Shown piece by piece: positions 51,905 through 60,750 of a DNA stretch of 62,935 nucleotides. Numbering within the stretch: position 1 is the first letter of the stretch; the number at the start of each line of letters is the position of its first letter. Under the pieces are notes generated by a model. That model searched no databases and was not told where the DNA came from. It saw nothing but the letters and a program-made list of their open reading frames with translations. Position numbers and translations under genes: made by a program. The DNA comes from Halalkalibacter urbisdiaboli (GTDB lineage: Bacteria; Bacillota; Bacilli; Bacillales; Bacillaceae_D), in NCBI RefSeq assembly GCF_002156385.1, contig NZ_MVJM01000001.1, positions 119,717 to 182,651 on the forward strand. The letters are read 5' to 3'.

Positions 51905-52894
51905 CTAGTTCTTCTTTAGTGTGATGTTCGTCAATGAATCATCTTTTCGAATAAACTCTGTGTCGGTATAATTTAACGGTTCTACTTCTTTTCCATCTAG
52001 GATATCAATTAGCAAATTAACCCCTTTGTAGCCCATATCATAAGGCTGCTGACGTAAAATAGAATGAATAACACCTTTATTCATATAATCAATCGTTTCC
52101 TCTAAATCATCAAAGGCATAAACGATAATTGGTTCGGCAGGATTTATTTTTTCTATTGCATCTGAAATCCCAACGCCGTCTAGTGCACTGGTCCCATATA
52201 AGACATTAATTTCTGGGTTAGTACGTAGCATTTGAAACGTCTTTTCAGCCCCTTGGATTTTACTTAAATTCGATGTCTCTATCGCAACAACTTCAACTCT
52301 TACTGCATGCTCTACCGCATCAAGAAAGCCTTTCACTCGCGATTTATGCTGATTGGCAACAAGGCTGCCGGAAACAATCCCGACTTGAATCGGTCCTTTT
52401 GTTTCGCTTAATACAGCTTGTCCTACCTTATAACCGGCTTGATAATTATTGGTACCAACATAGGCTAAACGTTTACTATTTTTCACATCTGTATCAACTG
52501 TTATTAAAGGAATCCCCTTGCTTATTGCTTTATCGATAATTGGAGCAAACTCTTCATCCGATAAACCTTGTGTTAATATACCATCAACCTTTGCTGCAAT
52601 AGCTTTCTCAATCAGCTTAATATGTTCCTCAATATTTGTTTGTTTTGGACCGATGTACTCGACTGTAATATTATGAGGACGTGCAGCATCCAAAGCTCCC
52701 TTTAATAACTCTGTAAAATAAGGATTGTCTTTTTCTTCAACAATTAATACAAAATGTTGGCCTTCTTTAACATCAGTTGAATAATGGTCAATTGTCACAT
52801 CATATTGAAGCGCTTTCACGAAGTAGTGATACATGAAACCAAACGAAATACACATGCCAATTATTAATAAAATGTGAATCTTATTCTGTCTCAT
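51905..52894 (-). CDS. Membrane-anchored sugar-binding sensor protein (XylFII-like)
   Basis: 329 residues. A single N-terminal helix (IHILLIIGMCISFGFMYHYF) anchors a type I periplasmic-binding domain: FVLIVEEKDNPYFTELLKGA, AKVDGILTQGLSDEEF, VDTDVKNSKRLAYVGTNNYQ and the hinge DGVGISDAIE. There is no lipobox. Such anchored binding proteins sense the sugar and pass the signal to the neighbouring LytS/YesM kinase, as known for XylFII in Clostridium. GGAGGGTGG precedes the ATG. Confidence 0.88.
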   Translation of the reverse strand: MRQNKIHILLIIGMCISFGFMYHYFVKALQYDVTIDHYSTDVKEGQHFVLIVEEKDNPYFTELLKGALDAARPHNITVEYIGPKQTNIEEHIKLIEKAIAAKVDGILTQGLSDEEFAPIIDKAISKGIPLITVDTDVKNSKRLAYVGTNNYQAGYKVGQAVLSETKGPIQVGIVSGSLVANQHKSRVKGFLDAVEHAVRVEVVAIETSNLSKIQGAEKTFQMLRTNPEINVLYGTSALDGVGISDAIEKINPAEPIIVYAFDDLEETIDYMNKGVIHSILRQQPYDMGYKGVNLLIDILDGKEVEPLNYTDTEFIRKDDSLTNITLKKN

Positions 52895-52968
52895 TGTACC
52901 ACCCTCCTGTCAGTTATTTTAGTTTTATTATTTTATCACATATTCCAAAGAATGAGTAATATAGAATA

Positions 52969-53007
52969 GGATGTCCAAAAGGCTCATTACAACCTAGTTG
53001 GACATCC
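52969..53007 (-). terminator. Terminator of the cyclase operon
   Basis: GGATGTCCAA (52969-52978) pairs with TTGGACATCC (52998-53007). Confidence 0.75.
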
Positions 53008-53043
53008 CCACAGCAAAGAATTTAGCTGCCAATAAATTAGTTA

Positions 53044-53661
53044 TTATAGAGCTAATCCCTCAATTAAAAATACGCGTGCAGGTGCAGCCTCTATTTGTGT
53101 TAATTTTAAAGGCGCTGCAACTAATAAATACTCGCCTGGATCGACCTCTTTTAAATCTAAGCCTTCAATGATAATAATATCATTTGAAAATAGGCCTTTA
53201 TGCGTGGGGTGATTTTCCTGACTTCGTTCAATACCAAGTGTATCAATTCCAACACCATCAATTTTCATTTGAATCAAATATTGAGCCGCGTCCTCTGCTA
53301 AAAAAATAAATTCCTTCTCTGATGTTTGTCCAAAGGAGTTCTTCGTTTTTAACAAGAGAAAGTCCCCCTGTTCGATGTCTTTCCCATGCAAATCTTCTTC
53401 TGTTATCCGGTCGTTCGCATCGACTTCAATAACCTTACAACGACGAACGAGTCTTTCAAGTCCAATAGATTCAATGGTTTCACCTTGATTAATCATATGC
53501 AGCGGAGCGTCAATATGCGTGCAAGTATGAATATTCATATCAAGTCTCGTATCGGTTATATATCCATTAGTCGTCGTTGTTATTTTAGGCTGATTGGCTG
53601 TATTCCCCATATAGGTTGGCATTCCTTCATGGATCGGTATACTAATATCAATGATTTTCAT
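53044..53661 (-). CDS. Cyclase family protein (KynB-like metal-dependent hydrolase)
   Basis: 205 residues. The fold marker is the N-terminal DISIPIHEGMPTYMGN. The metal-binding motif is HTCTHIDAPLHM (HxxTHxDxPxH), followed by IDGVGIDTLGIER and HKGLFSNDIIIIEGLDL. KynB enzymes of this family hydrolyse N-formylkynurenine; other members act on different amides or lactones, so the substrate is open. The start overlaps the stop of the upstream GGCT gene by 4 bases (ATGA). Confidence 0.9.
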   Translation of the reverse strand: MKIIDISIPIHEGMPTYMGNTANQPKITTTTNGYITDTRLDMNIHTCTHIDAPLHMINQGETIESIGLERLVRRCKVIEVDANDRITEEDLHGKDIEQGDFLLLKTKNSFGQTSEKEFIFLAEDAAQYLIQMKIDGVGIDTLGIERSQENHPTHKGLFSNDIIIIEGLDLKEVDPGEYLLVAAPLKLTQIEAAPARVFLIEGLAL

Positions 53662-54524
53662 GTGCTTTCCTCCACTAAAGAAGTAATATGTTCTTTTATC
53701 TTCATTAGATACTTTTCATTAACACAGTTTGTCCCTCCCCGGACAATTTCAAGTGCGTAATTCTCTGAAGGAGCAGTTTCAGCTTTTTTGTCCACCACGA
53801 CAAATGTCAATGCTTCTATCCGTTGTTTACTTTTCAGTTGTACCGATACGAACGTCGGCCGATAAACGCCCTTTGCGACCCCTTCCCGCTCATATAAATA
53901 ATGCAACGTTTCCTGGTCAATAATGTAAACCTTGCCCTCGACCGTACCACCTTCTTCTACAATATCAGCTTTGCCTCCATCAGCTGAAGGGTAGGTAAAA
54001 CGTAGGGTATACCCATCTAACATCCCTTTTCCCATCACAAACTGGAAAAAAGGGTCAACACCTGCCTGTTTAAACCGTTCATTATCCATACACGAACCGT
54101 AAGCAAAATAATAAATAGGCTGTTCTACTTTCCAAAGCATATACTCTTTCCAATCACCGTTCCTAATCAATTGTTGACATGACTCTAGTTGCTTTCCAGC
54201 TACATAAACGAATGCTCTTATTGACCCTTTGTCAGTATGTACCGTTTGTTCAATCCGTTCGTATAAATTATCTTCTCCTTCAACTACATAATCTTCTAAT
54301 CTATCGATGAGTTCCAGCTCTTGGTCATTCACTTGGTAAACTTCACCATATACTTTTCCTGCAATACTTTGTTTTAATACAGGATAGCCATCACCTGTAT
54401 CGTAAAGCTCACCATTTATCCAACACTGCTCAGCTAGCAGTCTTGCATTTTTTAAAAAGTCATGATTACCTGCACCTTTTCTTAAGGTACCATACACAAA
54501 TAAATCATACGTTCTCTCTTGCAT
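53658..54524 (-). CDS. Two-domain gamma-glutamylcyclotransferase-like protein
   Basis: 288 residues made of two GGCT/AIG2-like halves. The first begins DLFVYGTLRKGAGNHDFLKN and includes the acidic LELIDRLEDYVVEG. The second begins PIYYFAYGSCMDNERFKQAG, with ETLHYLYEREGV. YGSL/YGTL-type loops bind the gamma-glutamyl group, and Glu in each half may act as base. The enzymes convert gamma-glutamyl compounds to 5-oxoproline. The ATG at 54524 has AGGAGGGG upstream; co-transcribed with the cyclase. Confidence 0.85.
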   Translation of the reverse strand: MQERTYDLFVYGTLRKGAGNHDFLKNARLLAEQCWINGELYDTGDGYPVLKQSIAGKVYGEVYQVNDQELELIDRLEDYVVEGEDNLYERIEQTVHTDKGSIRAFVYVAGKQLESCQQLIRNGDWKEYMLWKVEQPIYYFAYGSCMDNERFKQAGVDPFFQFVMGKGMLDGYTLRFTYPSADGGKADIVEEGGTVEGKVYIIDQETLHYLYEREGVAKGVYRPTFVSVQLKSKQRIEALTFVVVDKKAETAPSENYALEIVRGGTNCVNEKYLMKIKEHITSLVEEST

Positions 54525-54586
54525 CACTTCTCCCCTCCTACGCTATGATAAAGACTTTCACTTCGGTTTTCTACTATTCTAACAGA

Positions 54587-54625
54587 AAAAGGCAGCCTGT
54601 TTAAAATAATTCAGGACTGCCTTTT
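54587..54625 (-). terminator. Terminator of the SLC13 transporter gene
   Basis: AAAAGGCAG (54587-54595) pairs with CTGCCTTTT (54617-54625), with an extra CCTG/CAGG stem after a bulged A. Confidence 0.8.
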
Positions 54626-54628
54626 CTA

Positions 54629-56404
54629 TTATAGCCAAACAAAATAAGCGATCGTGACTGTCACGATTAAATAGAGCAAATTTAATGGGAGCCCTACTTT
54701 TACATAGTCTGAAAAACGATAACCCCCAGGTCCATATACAATCAGATTCGTTTGATATCCAATCGGTGTAGCAAAGCTTGCTGATGCCGCAATTGTAATC
54801 GCAATGAAAAACGCCATTGGATCGATTCCAAGTTGTGTAGAAAGAGCAAGTGAAATAGGATACATAAGCACAACTGCCGCATTATTTGTAATAATCTCTG
54901 TGAAAATCGTTGTAACTAAATAGACAACAATGAGAATTGCTAATAACCCAAAGCTCCCAGTAAATTGTACTAACTTTTCAGCAATCCATGCAGCAGCCCC
55001 AGATTGCTCTAATGCAACCCCAATCCCGATTGCACTTGCAATTAATAATAACACATTAAATTGTACATACTTTTTTACACTTTCAAATGTAACAGTTTTT
55101 GTTAAAAATAAGATCAGTACTGCAAGTGTTGCAGCTTTAAACATGCTTAGCACTTCAAACGTCGCTAATAAAATCATAGCAGCTAATGTAAAAATCGCAA
55201 TCATTGATTTTTTCCGATCAACGACTTCTGCTCCCTCTACTGTACTCATTAAATAGAAGTCTTTTGAACTTGACCAACGACTTTCAAAATCTCTACCAGC
55301 TAAAATAAGTAACGTATCACCAGGCTCTAAGACGATATCACCTATCTTACTATTAATACGTTGTTGGTTACGGTTAACAGCAATAACACCACCACCATAC
55401 TTAACCCGGAACTTACTTTGTTTAATTGATTTATTTACAAGACTAGATTGATGGGAAACGACGGCTTCTACTAGTACTTGGTTGCCATTTTTTAAATCTT
55501 CGAGCTGGATTTTCGAACCTGTATCTACACGAAGACCTTTCATATTTTGCAGCTCCACAATCGTTGAAATCAGTCCTGTGAAAATAAGACGATCGCCTTC
55601 TTTAATTTTATGTTGTGAGTTAACAGGTGCCAGCTTTTCGCCATCTTTTCTTATGATACTAATTAAATATAAGCCTGTTAAACTTCTTAAACCGGCCTCT
55701 TCAATTGTCTTCCCTATAATAGGCGAATGTTCTTCGACGACTAGCTCCGAAAGATACTCGCGAGTATTTTCTTTAAACATAACTTCAGAGGACTTGCGTT
55801 CAGGTAATATTTTATATCCGATTGTACTCATGTAGATAGTTCCGACCAACGCAGCAGGAATCCCAACAATTGCAAGTTGAAACATTGAATAGCCAGGTAA
55901 TCCACTATCAATCATTAAGCCATGAATTAATAAATTTGTGGAGGTACCAATCAACGTAATCGTTCCACCAAATATCGTAGCATAGGACAAAGGAATCAGA
56001 AATTTGGAGGGGGATATCCCTCGTTCATTACACCAATCACGAATAACTGGTGTAAACATGACAACAATCGGCGTGTTATTTAAAAAAGCAGATAAGCCTG
56101 AAACTGGTAGCATCATTCGAATCAGTGTTGTTCTAGGACTTCTTCCAGCTCCTAAGGCACTATAGACAAGTCGGTTTAATAATCCACTTTGCTGTACTGA
56201 ACCTGCGACAATAAATAGTAAAGCGACCGTTAACATTCCTTCATTCGAGAAGCCCTTTACCGCATCTGCTGGCGTTAATACACCTAGTAATAGCAGGGAA
56301 GCCAACGCACAGAACACAATGAAGTCAGGTCTTGACACTTCCTTCATTAAGCAAATTAACATTATAATAACGACTGATAAGACGATAATGATGTCCATTG
56401 ACAT
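54629..56404 (-). CDS. SLC13/DASS-type anion symporter with two TrkA-C domains
   Basis: 591 residues. About eleven membrane helices in two blocks, each with an SNT-like signature (LNNTPIVVMFTPV, TNNAAVVLMYPIS). Between them lie two cytosolic TrkA-C/RCK domains at about residues 205-275 and 285-370 (HSPIIGKTIEEAGLRS and VVSHQSSLVNKSIKQSKFRV), which bind ligands. The family carries sulfate, dicarboxylates or citrate with Na+. The central regulatory insert is typical of the YfbS/SLT-like sulfate permease group. GGGGAAATT precedes the ATG. Confidence 0.88.
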   Translation of the reverse strand: MSMDIIIVLSVVIIMLICLMKEVSRPDFIVFCALASLLLLGVLTPADAVKGFSNEGMLTVALLFIVAGSVQQSGLLNRLVYSALGAGRSPRTTLIRMMLPVSGLSAFLNNTPIVVMFTPVIRDWCNERGISPSKFLIPLSYATIFGGTITLIGTSTNLLIHGLMIDSGLPGYSMFQLAIVGIPAALVGTIYMSTIGYKILPERKSSEVMFKENTREYLSELVVEEHSPIIGKTIEEAGLRSLTGLYLISIIRKDGEKLAPVNSQHKIKEGDRLIFTGLISTIVELQNMKGLRVDTGSKIQLEDLKNGNQVLVEAVVSHQSSLVNKSIKQSKFRVKYGGGVIAVNRNQQRINSKIGDIVLEPGDTLLILAGRDFESRWSSSKDFYLMSTVEGAEVVDRKKSMIAIFTLAAMILLATFEVLSMFKAATLAVLILFLTKTVTFESVKKYVQFNVLLLIASAIGIGVALEQSGAAAWIAEKLVQFTGSFGLLAILIVVYLVTTIFTEIITNNAAVVLMYPISLALSTQLGIDPMAFFIAITIAASASFATPIGYQTNLIVYGPGGYRFSDYVKVGLPLNLLYLIVTVTIAYFVWL

Positions 56405-56559
56405 GATAATTTCCCCGCTTTTTAATCCATAGTAAATTGATAAGGTTTATCTGTAATTTAGATTAGTATATGAAAACATCGTTCATTTGTCTACGGATTT
56501 TTCATGATCTATAAAAATTTTTTATTATTGTTATTAGATATAATAATCATAAACAAAAA

Positions 56560-56590
56560 GAACGTGCCAATTTATTTCCATTGCACGTTC
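56560..56590 (-). terminator. Terminator of the germinant receptor operon
   Basis: GAACGTGC (56560-56567) pairs with GCACGTTC (56583-56590). It overlaps the stop codon of the last gene. Confidence 0.7.
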
Positions 56591-57701
56591 AATGACTTAC
56601 AGAATGATCCTTTTCCTCTTTCTTTTCCCTCTGCTTATTATTAAGTTTCGTTCGAATGATCATAAATGTAAGAGCAAGAATTAGAAGCTCTAAAATTAAT
56701 CCTAAGCTTGCCCATGTAAAAATGGAAAACTCAGTCGTATCACCAACATTTTCAAATAACGTTACAGCCAATACCCCCATTATTATAGCTAAAGGAACCA
56801 TCGTAATATTCGTCATTTTGTTATTTAACATCGTTAACGAGCGATGTAATCCATATAAGAAAAAGGACATCTTAGCAAAAACCGTAGGAAAATAAAAGGC
56901 AACAAGCACAAAATCGAGTCGGTCTAGAAATTCCGTTAAACGAATTTGTTGAACAAGCGTATAGCTAGGATACGTGGAATAACGTACAATTTCCGACCCT
57001 AACACAGCAATTTGTGAAAAAATGAGAATGAACAGCATCGTTATTCCAAATCCTATCCCCCAGAACACGGCTTTCCTTGTTCCCTCTTTTGGACTTGTAA
57101 GCCAAATAATCATAATTACAGCCACCGCTTCTCCCATCCATGCTAGTCCAATATAGGATGACTGTAACAGGGAAGGAATCACCTTTAAACCGACCATCGG
57201 TTCAAAATTTTCAACACTTATTTGAGTTCCTAATGATAAAGGGATAAATAAAATCACACCAATAAATAAAAAGTAGTATAACTCTGTAAACCTGGCAATC
57301 ACTTCGATTCCTGACATTGCAAGGTAAAGAACGGTTCCAATTAACAAAATGATAATAACATATTTCGGTGTTAATGGAATAAGCGTTGTTGAAATAAAGC
57401 CTAATAGGATCCGTATATCACGAATTAAGACGTGAGCAAAGAATAGGATAAATAGACAGGCTAATGTTTTCACTTTTTTAGAATCACTTGAAAAATGCCG
57501 TTCCGACTTTGGGACTTTCTCCAATTTAGATAAACCAAAGAACATCATGCCGTAAACGACCACAAATAAAAATATAGGTACAACCCATGTATTATGCAAG
57601 CTTAAATCAACCATAAATTGGGGGAGGGTAATTAAGCTTGCACTTATCATACTGTTTCCTACTATAAACGCTAACTGTCGATTCGAGATTTGAAGCTTCA
57701 T
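56589..57701 (-). CDS. Germinant receptor B subunit (GerAB/YfkT-like permease)
   Basis: 370 residues with ten hydrophobic helices of the APC-type endospore permease family, the germinant-binding subunit in the spore inner membrane. It begins MKLQISNRQLAFIVGNSMIS; GSEIVRYSTYPSYTLVQQIR and FLDRLDFVLVAFYFP are typical. The start at 57701 overlaps the stop of the preceding small gene by 4 bases (ATGA), which fixes it; the longer frame to 57767 is not used. Last gene of the operon. Confidence 0.93.
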   Translation of the reverse strand: MKLQISNRQLAFIVGNSMISASLITLPQFMVDLSLHNTWVVPIFLFVVVYGMMFFGLSKLEKVPKSERHFSSDSKKVKTLACLFILFFAHVLIRDIRILLGFISTTLIPLTPKYVIIILLIGTVLYLAMSGIEVIARFTELYYFLFIGVILFIPLSLGTQISVENFEPMVGLKVIPSLLQSSYIGLAWMGEAVAVIMIIWLTSPKEGTRKAVFWGIGFGITMLFILIFSQIAVLGSEIVRYSTYPSYTLVQQIRLTEFLDRLDFVLVAFYFPTVFAKMSFFLYGLHRSLTMLNNKMTNITMVPLAIIMGVLAVTLFENVGDTTEFSIFTWASLGLILELLILALTFMIIRTKLNNKQREKKEEKDHSVSH

Positions 57702-57916
57702 TTGCCGATCACCACATTCGTTAATGGCGTAAATAATTGAGCGAGTACATTCGTATACCATTCCCATGCACCATGATCATGAATATAAAATGAAGCGATT
57801 ACCGTGAACAACGATAAGAAAATATAGGTTCCTCGGTTGACTTGATTATCGGCAAATTGAGATTTTCCTGCCATTGCAGCGATTACTAGCCAAACGACAA
57901 TTAAAATTGTTCCCAT
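57698..57916 (-). CDS. Two-helix germinant receptor accessory subunit (YfkS-like)
   Basis: 72 residues with two membrane helices (ILIVVWLVIAAMAG and GTYIFLSLFTVIASFYIH) and a short polar loop. Its position between the C and B subunit genes is the same as that of yfkS in the B. subtilis yfkQRST operon. Two-helix D subunits that modulate receptor function have been described in several bacilli. The start lies 1 base past the previous stop codon; the end overlaps the next start by 4 bases. Confidence 0.82.
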   Translation of the reverse strand: MGTILIVVWLVIAAMAGKSQFADNQVNRGTYIFLSLFTVIASFYIHDHGAWEWYTNVLAQLFTPLTNVVIGK

Positions 57917-57917
57917 T

Positions 57918-59075
57918 TTATCCCCCTACTCCGATTCCCTTTGTTGTTAAGCCAGGTAAATCAAGCGTGCTATCAATTTCAATATTTACTTCAAGATTAC
58001 GTACCATATCCGGCCACCGTTCCTTCCACTTCTCCCAACGCTCGTTTTCACGTCGTCTTAAATGAAAACCTAGACCAAACGAATCAATTCCTTCCGAAAG
58101 TGTTGCATCAAAAATACTGCGAATATGACTTTCTACTTCTTTGTTAAAAATTTGTTCAATTCGGTCAAATCCAGTTGGTTCTTCAAAATTAAAGCCTGTT
58201 TGATTTTCAATTATTGTTCCAACGATATCAAGGTGTATTGTAAAAACAGGCTTGTCTCCTTTCACCTCATGACGAACCGTTGTTCCTTGATCCGTAATTG
58301 CTACAGAAAAAACCGACTTTTCATCTTCGGTAGGGACTGTCATTTGCTGCCCCTTCATCTTTTGTAGCATCCAGGTTACCCCTTTTGTTTGTTGCTCATT
58401 CGTAAAAAAATGCAATTTATCTTTTTTAAAGATTGCAATCTTGCTACTCTCAACTTGGGTTTGCACCTGGTCACTGTTTGGAGAATCATTTTTTTGAATC
58501 GCTAGGACAGGAAGGATTGGATCATTCCCTCGCTGTTGATAATCAAGCAAAAAATCCCTTATGTTTATATCATATTTCATCTTCCCTAGCTCTCTTATAC
58601 CCTCAGCTGTTAAATTTTCTAAATGTGGTGTTGCTGCCAAAACTTCTTCCCCTTTTCCTTCAGCAACGAACAATTGTACCGTAAGACGAGAATCTCGTGA
58701 GCGTGTTAGAACATCTAACGTTTTAACTATCCCTTCTCGCGCCAATTTTTCTCCAAGAATCACAACTCGACGGTGACCAAATATACTTCTCCGTGCTAAA
58801 CGATTTTGCATATTTAAATTGGCCTCTCGGATGTTTCTCCCACTATCTCCATCTAAATAAAACATTTGATCACCGGATGTTCCACCACCACCACCACTAC
58901 TTCCTACACCGCCCATTCCACCAGGAAGTGGCATTTGACTAGTTACTTTATACTTATTGTCCTCTGTCTTATCAAAGCTTGAGCCGACAATAATCGCAAT
59001 ATCATTTACCTCGGTACGATCCCAGCAGCCTGTTATCATACTAAGACAAATACATATGAGCACGAGTTTTCTCAT
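57918..59075 (-). CDS. Germinant receptor C subunit (GerAC/YfkR-like lipoprotein)
   Basis: 385 residues. Lipobox SMITGCWDRTEVNDIAII, with Cys at 17 and the CWDxxE(I/V)N family signature. A Gly-rich loop (GGVGSSGGGGGTSGD) interrupts the first domain. RSIFGHRRVVILGEKLAREG is the classic middle motif, and VNIEIDSTLDLPGL lies near the end. The protein is held at the outer face of the spore inner membrane. It starts 17 bases after the A subunit stop. Confidence 0.93.
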   Translation of the reverse strand: MRKLVLICICLSMITGCWDRTEVNDIAIIVGSSFDKTEDNKYKVTSQMPLPGGMGGVGSSGGGGGTSGDQMFYLDGDSGRNIREANLNMQNRLARRSIFGHRRVVILGEKLAREGIVKTLDVLTRSRDSRLTVQLFVAEGKGEEVLAATPHLENLTAEGIRELGKMKYDINIRDFLLDYQQRGNDPILPVLAIQKNDSPNSDQVQTQVESSKIAIFKKDKLHFFTNEQQTKGVTWMLQKMKGQQMTVPTEDEKSVFSVAITDQGTTVRHEVKGDKPVFTIHLDIVGTIIENQTGFNFEEPTGFDRIEQIFNKEVESHIRSIFDATLSEGIDSFGLGFHLRRRENERWEKWKERWPDMVRNLEVNIEIDSTLDLPGLTTKGIGVGG

Positions 59076-59092
59076 AACTAGTCACCCCTTTC

Positions 59093-60586
59093 TTACTGAT
59101 CCTGTTCTGGAGATGGATATAAGTCATGTGATTGCCTTCTTCTGTTTTGTTTAACAAATTGGTTCGGACGCACATCCTCTTGCCACCACGGTAAGCGAAT
59201 AAGTACATCTTTTAACCCCGTTAAAGAAAGTGGTGCCACTGGTGAGAAATAAGGAACACCAAATGAACGTAATTTACATAAGTGCGTTGTTACAGCAATA
59301 ACACCGACCACGATCCCAAATAAGCCAAAAACACCAGCTAATATCATCATAGGAAATCTTAACAAGCGAATCGAAATGGCTAAACTGAACTTCGGAACGG
59401 TAAATGAAGCTATCCCTGTAAGAGAAACGATGATAACCATCGGTGCTGAAACAATCCCCGCTTCTACTGCAGCTGTACCGATTACTAGTGCTCCTAGAAT
59501 ACTAACGGCTTGCCCAATTGTTTTCGGCAAACGAACACCGGCTTCACGTAATGCTTCAAATGAAAGCTCCATAATAAAAGCCTCAACTAAGGCTGGGAAA
59601 GGGATTGCTTCACGACTTGCCGAAATACTTAGTAATAAATTCGTTGGAATCATTTCATGGTGATAGGTGGTTGTCGCGATATAGAGTGAAGGTAATAAAA
59701 GCGCAATCCACAAAAAAGCGAACCTTAAGATACGTAAAAAAATCGAAATATGAAACCGTTCATAATAATCCTCACTAGCCTGAAACTGTTGCCAAAACGT
59801 TGCAGGTAAAATTATGACAAAAGGAGTCCCATCCACAATAACTGCAACGCGACCCTCTAATAGGTTTGCAGCAACAGTATCAGGTCTTTCTGTCACTTGT
59901 ACCTGAGGAAAAATACTCCAAGGATCATCCTCAATAAACTCTTCGATGTAGCCTGTTTCTAAAATACTATCTGCTTCAATTCGATTAATTCTTTCTTCAA
60001 CTTCCTTTACTAACTCATCACTTGCTAATCCTTCAATATAGACAAGTCCTACATCTGTTTGTGTATACTCCCCGACTTGAGTCATTTTTACTTTAAAGTC
60101 TGTTGAACGAATTTTTCTACGAATAAGTGATGTATTAACGGCAATGCTCTCAATAAATCCCTCGCGCGGTCCCCTAATGGCGGATTCAGATTCTGGCTCT
60201 GAAATCGAGCGGGTTTCAAAGTTTTTCGCTTGAAAAAGAAGGGCTTCATCTAATCCATCGATAAGCAAAACCGTATTTCCTCTTAAGATTAAATCGACAC
60301 ATACATTAATTTTTTTCTCAGTGGAGACTTGTCCTATGCTCACGATTTCATGTCTAATAACTTCTAGTGAAACAGGTTCTTTTTTAAGATTTGAAAAGAG
60401 ATCACGGATGACATGAACCTGAATGTCATCCACATTCGTTAAGCCTTCAATATAGATTAAATAGGCCATTTGGTGATGTATTTTAATTTGCCTAAAGTTA
60501 ACATCTGAGCAATTATTTAGTTTATTTTTGATACTGGAAAGGTTTCTTCCTAAACTAACGTCAAGCAATTCCTGTTCCATGCTCAT
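59093..60586 (-). CDS. Germinant receptor A subunit (GerAA/YfkQ-like)
   Basis: 497 residues. The N-terminal soluble domain includes GNTVLLIDGLDEALLFQAKN, ESAIRGPREGFIESIAVNTS LIRRK and EGRVAVIVDGTPFVIILPA. Membrane helices follow with AFIMELSFEALREAGVRLPK and IGQAVSILGALVIGTAAVEAG. These are the strongest signatures of GerAA-type proteins, now known to form oligomeric ion channels. First gene of the operon yfkQ-R-S-T type; no upstream member on this strand. Confidence 0.95.
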   Translation of the reverse strand: MSMEQELLDVSLGRNLSSIKNKLNNCSDVNFRQIKIHHQMAYLIYIEGLTNVDDIQVHVIRDLFSNLKKEPVSLEVIRHEIVSIGQVSTEKKINVCVDLILRGNTVLLIDGLDEALLFQAKNFETRSISEPESESAIRGPREGFIESIAVNTSLIRRKIRSTDFKVKMTQVGEYTQTDVGLVYIEGLASDELVKEVEERINRIEADSILETGYIEEFIEDDPWSIFPQVQVTERPDTVAANLLEGRVAVIVDGTPFVIILPATFWQQFQASEDYYERFHISIFLRILRFAFLWIALLLPSLYIATTTYHHEMIPTNLLLSISASREAIPFPALVEAFIMELSFEALREAGVRLPKTIGQAVSILGALVIGTAAVEAGIVSAPMVIIVSLTGIASFTVPKFSLAISIRLLRFPMMILAGVFGLFGIVVGVIAVTTHLCKLRSFGVPYFSPVAPLSLTGLKDVLIRLPWWQEDVRPNQFVKQNRRRQSHDLYPSPEQDQ

Positions 60587-60750
60587 GCTACCCCACCAAC
60601 CTTTTATTTATCGGTTATTCTCCCTTAAGTTAGTTATGTTTATCCATTATTCTAGAAATAATTCTAATCAAGGGTTTATATGCTATAAGAGTGTAATGAT
60701 TGCGCCTGCTGGTACAATATGACAAACTAGGAAAAGAAGGAGTTGGTTCA

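Noticed and set aside
53386-53760. Long plus-strand frames antisense to the cyclase and GGCT genes
   Set aside because: No ribosome sites, no recognisable motifs; shadows of well-supported genes.
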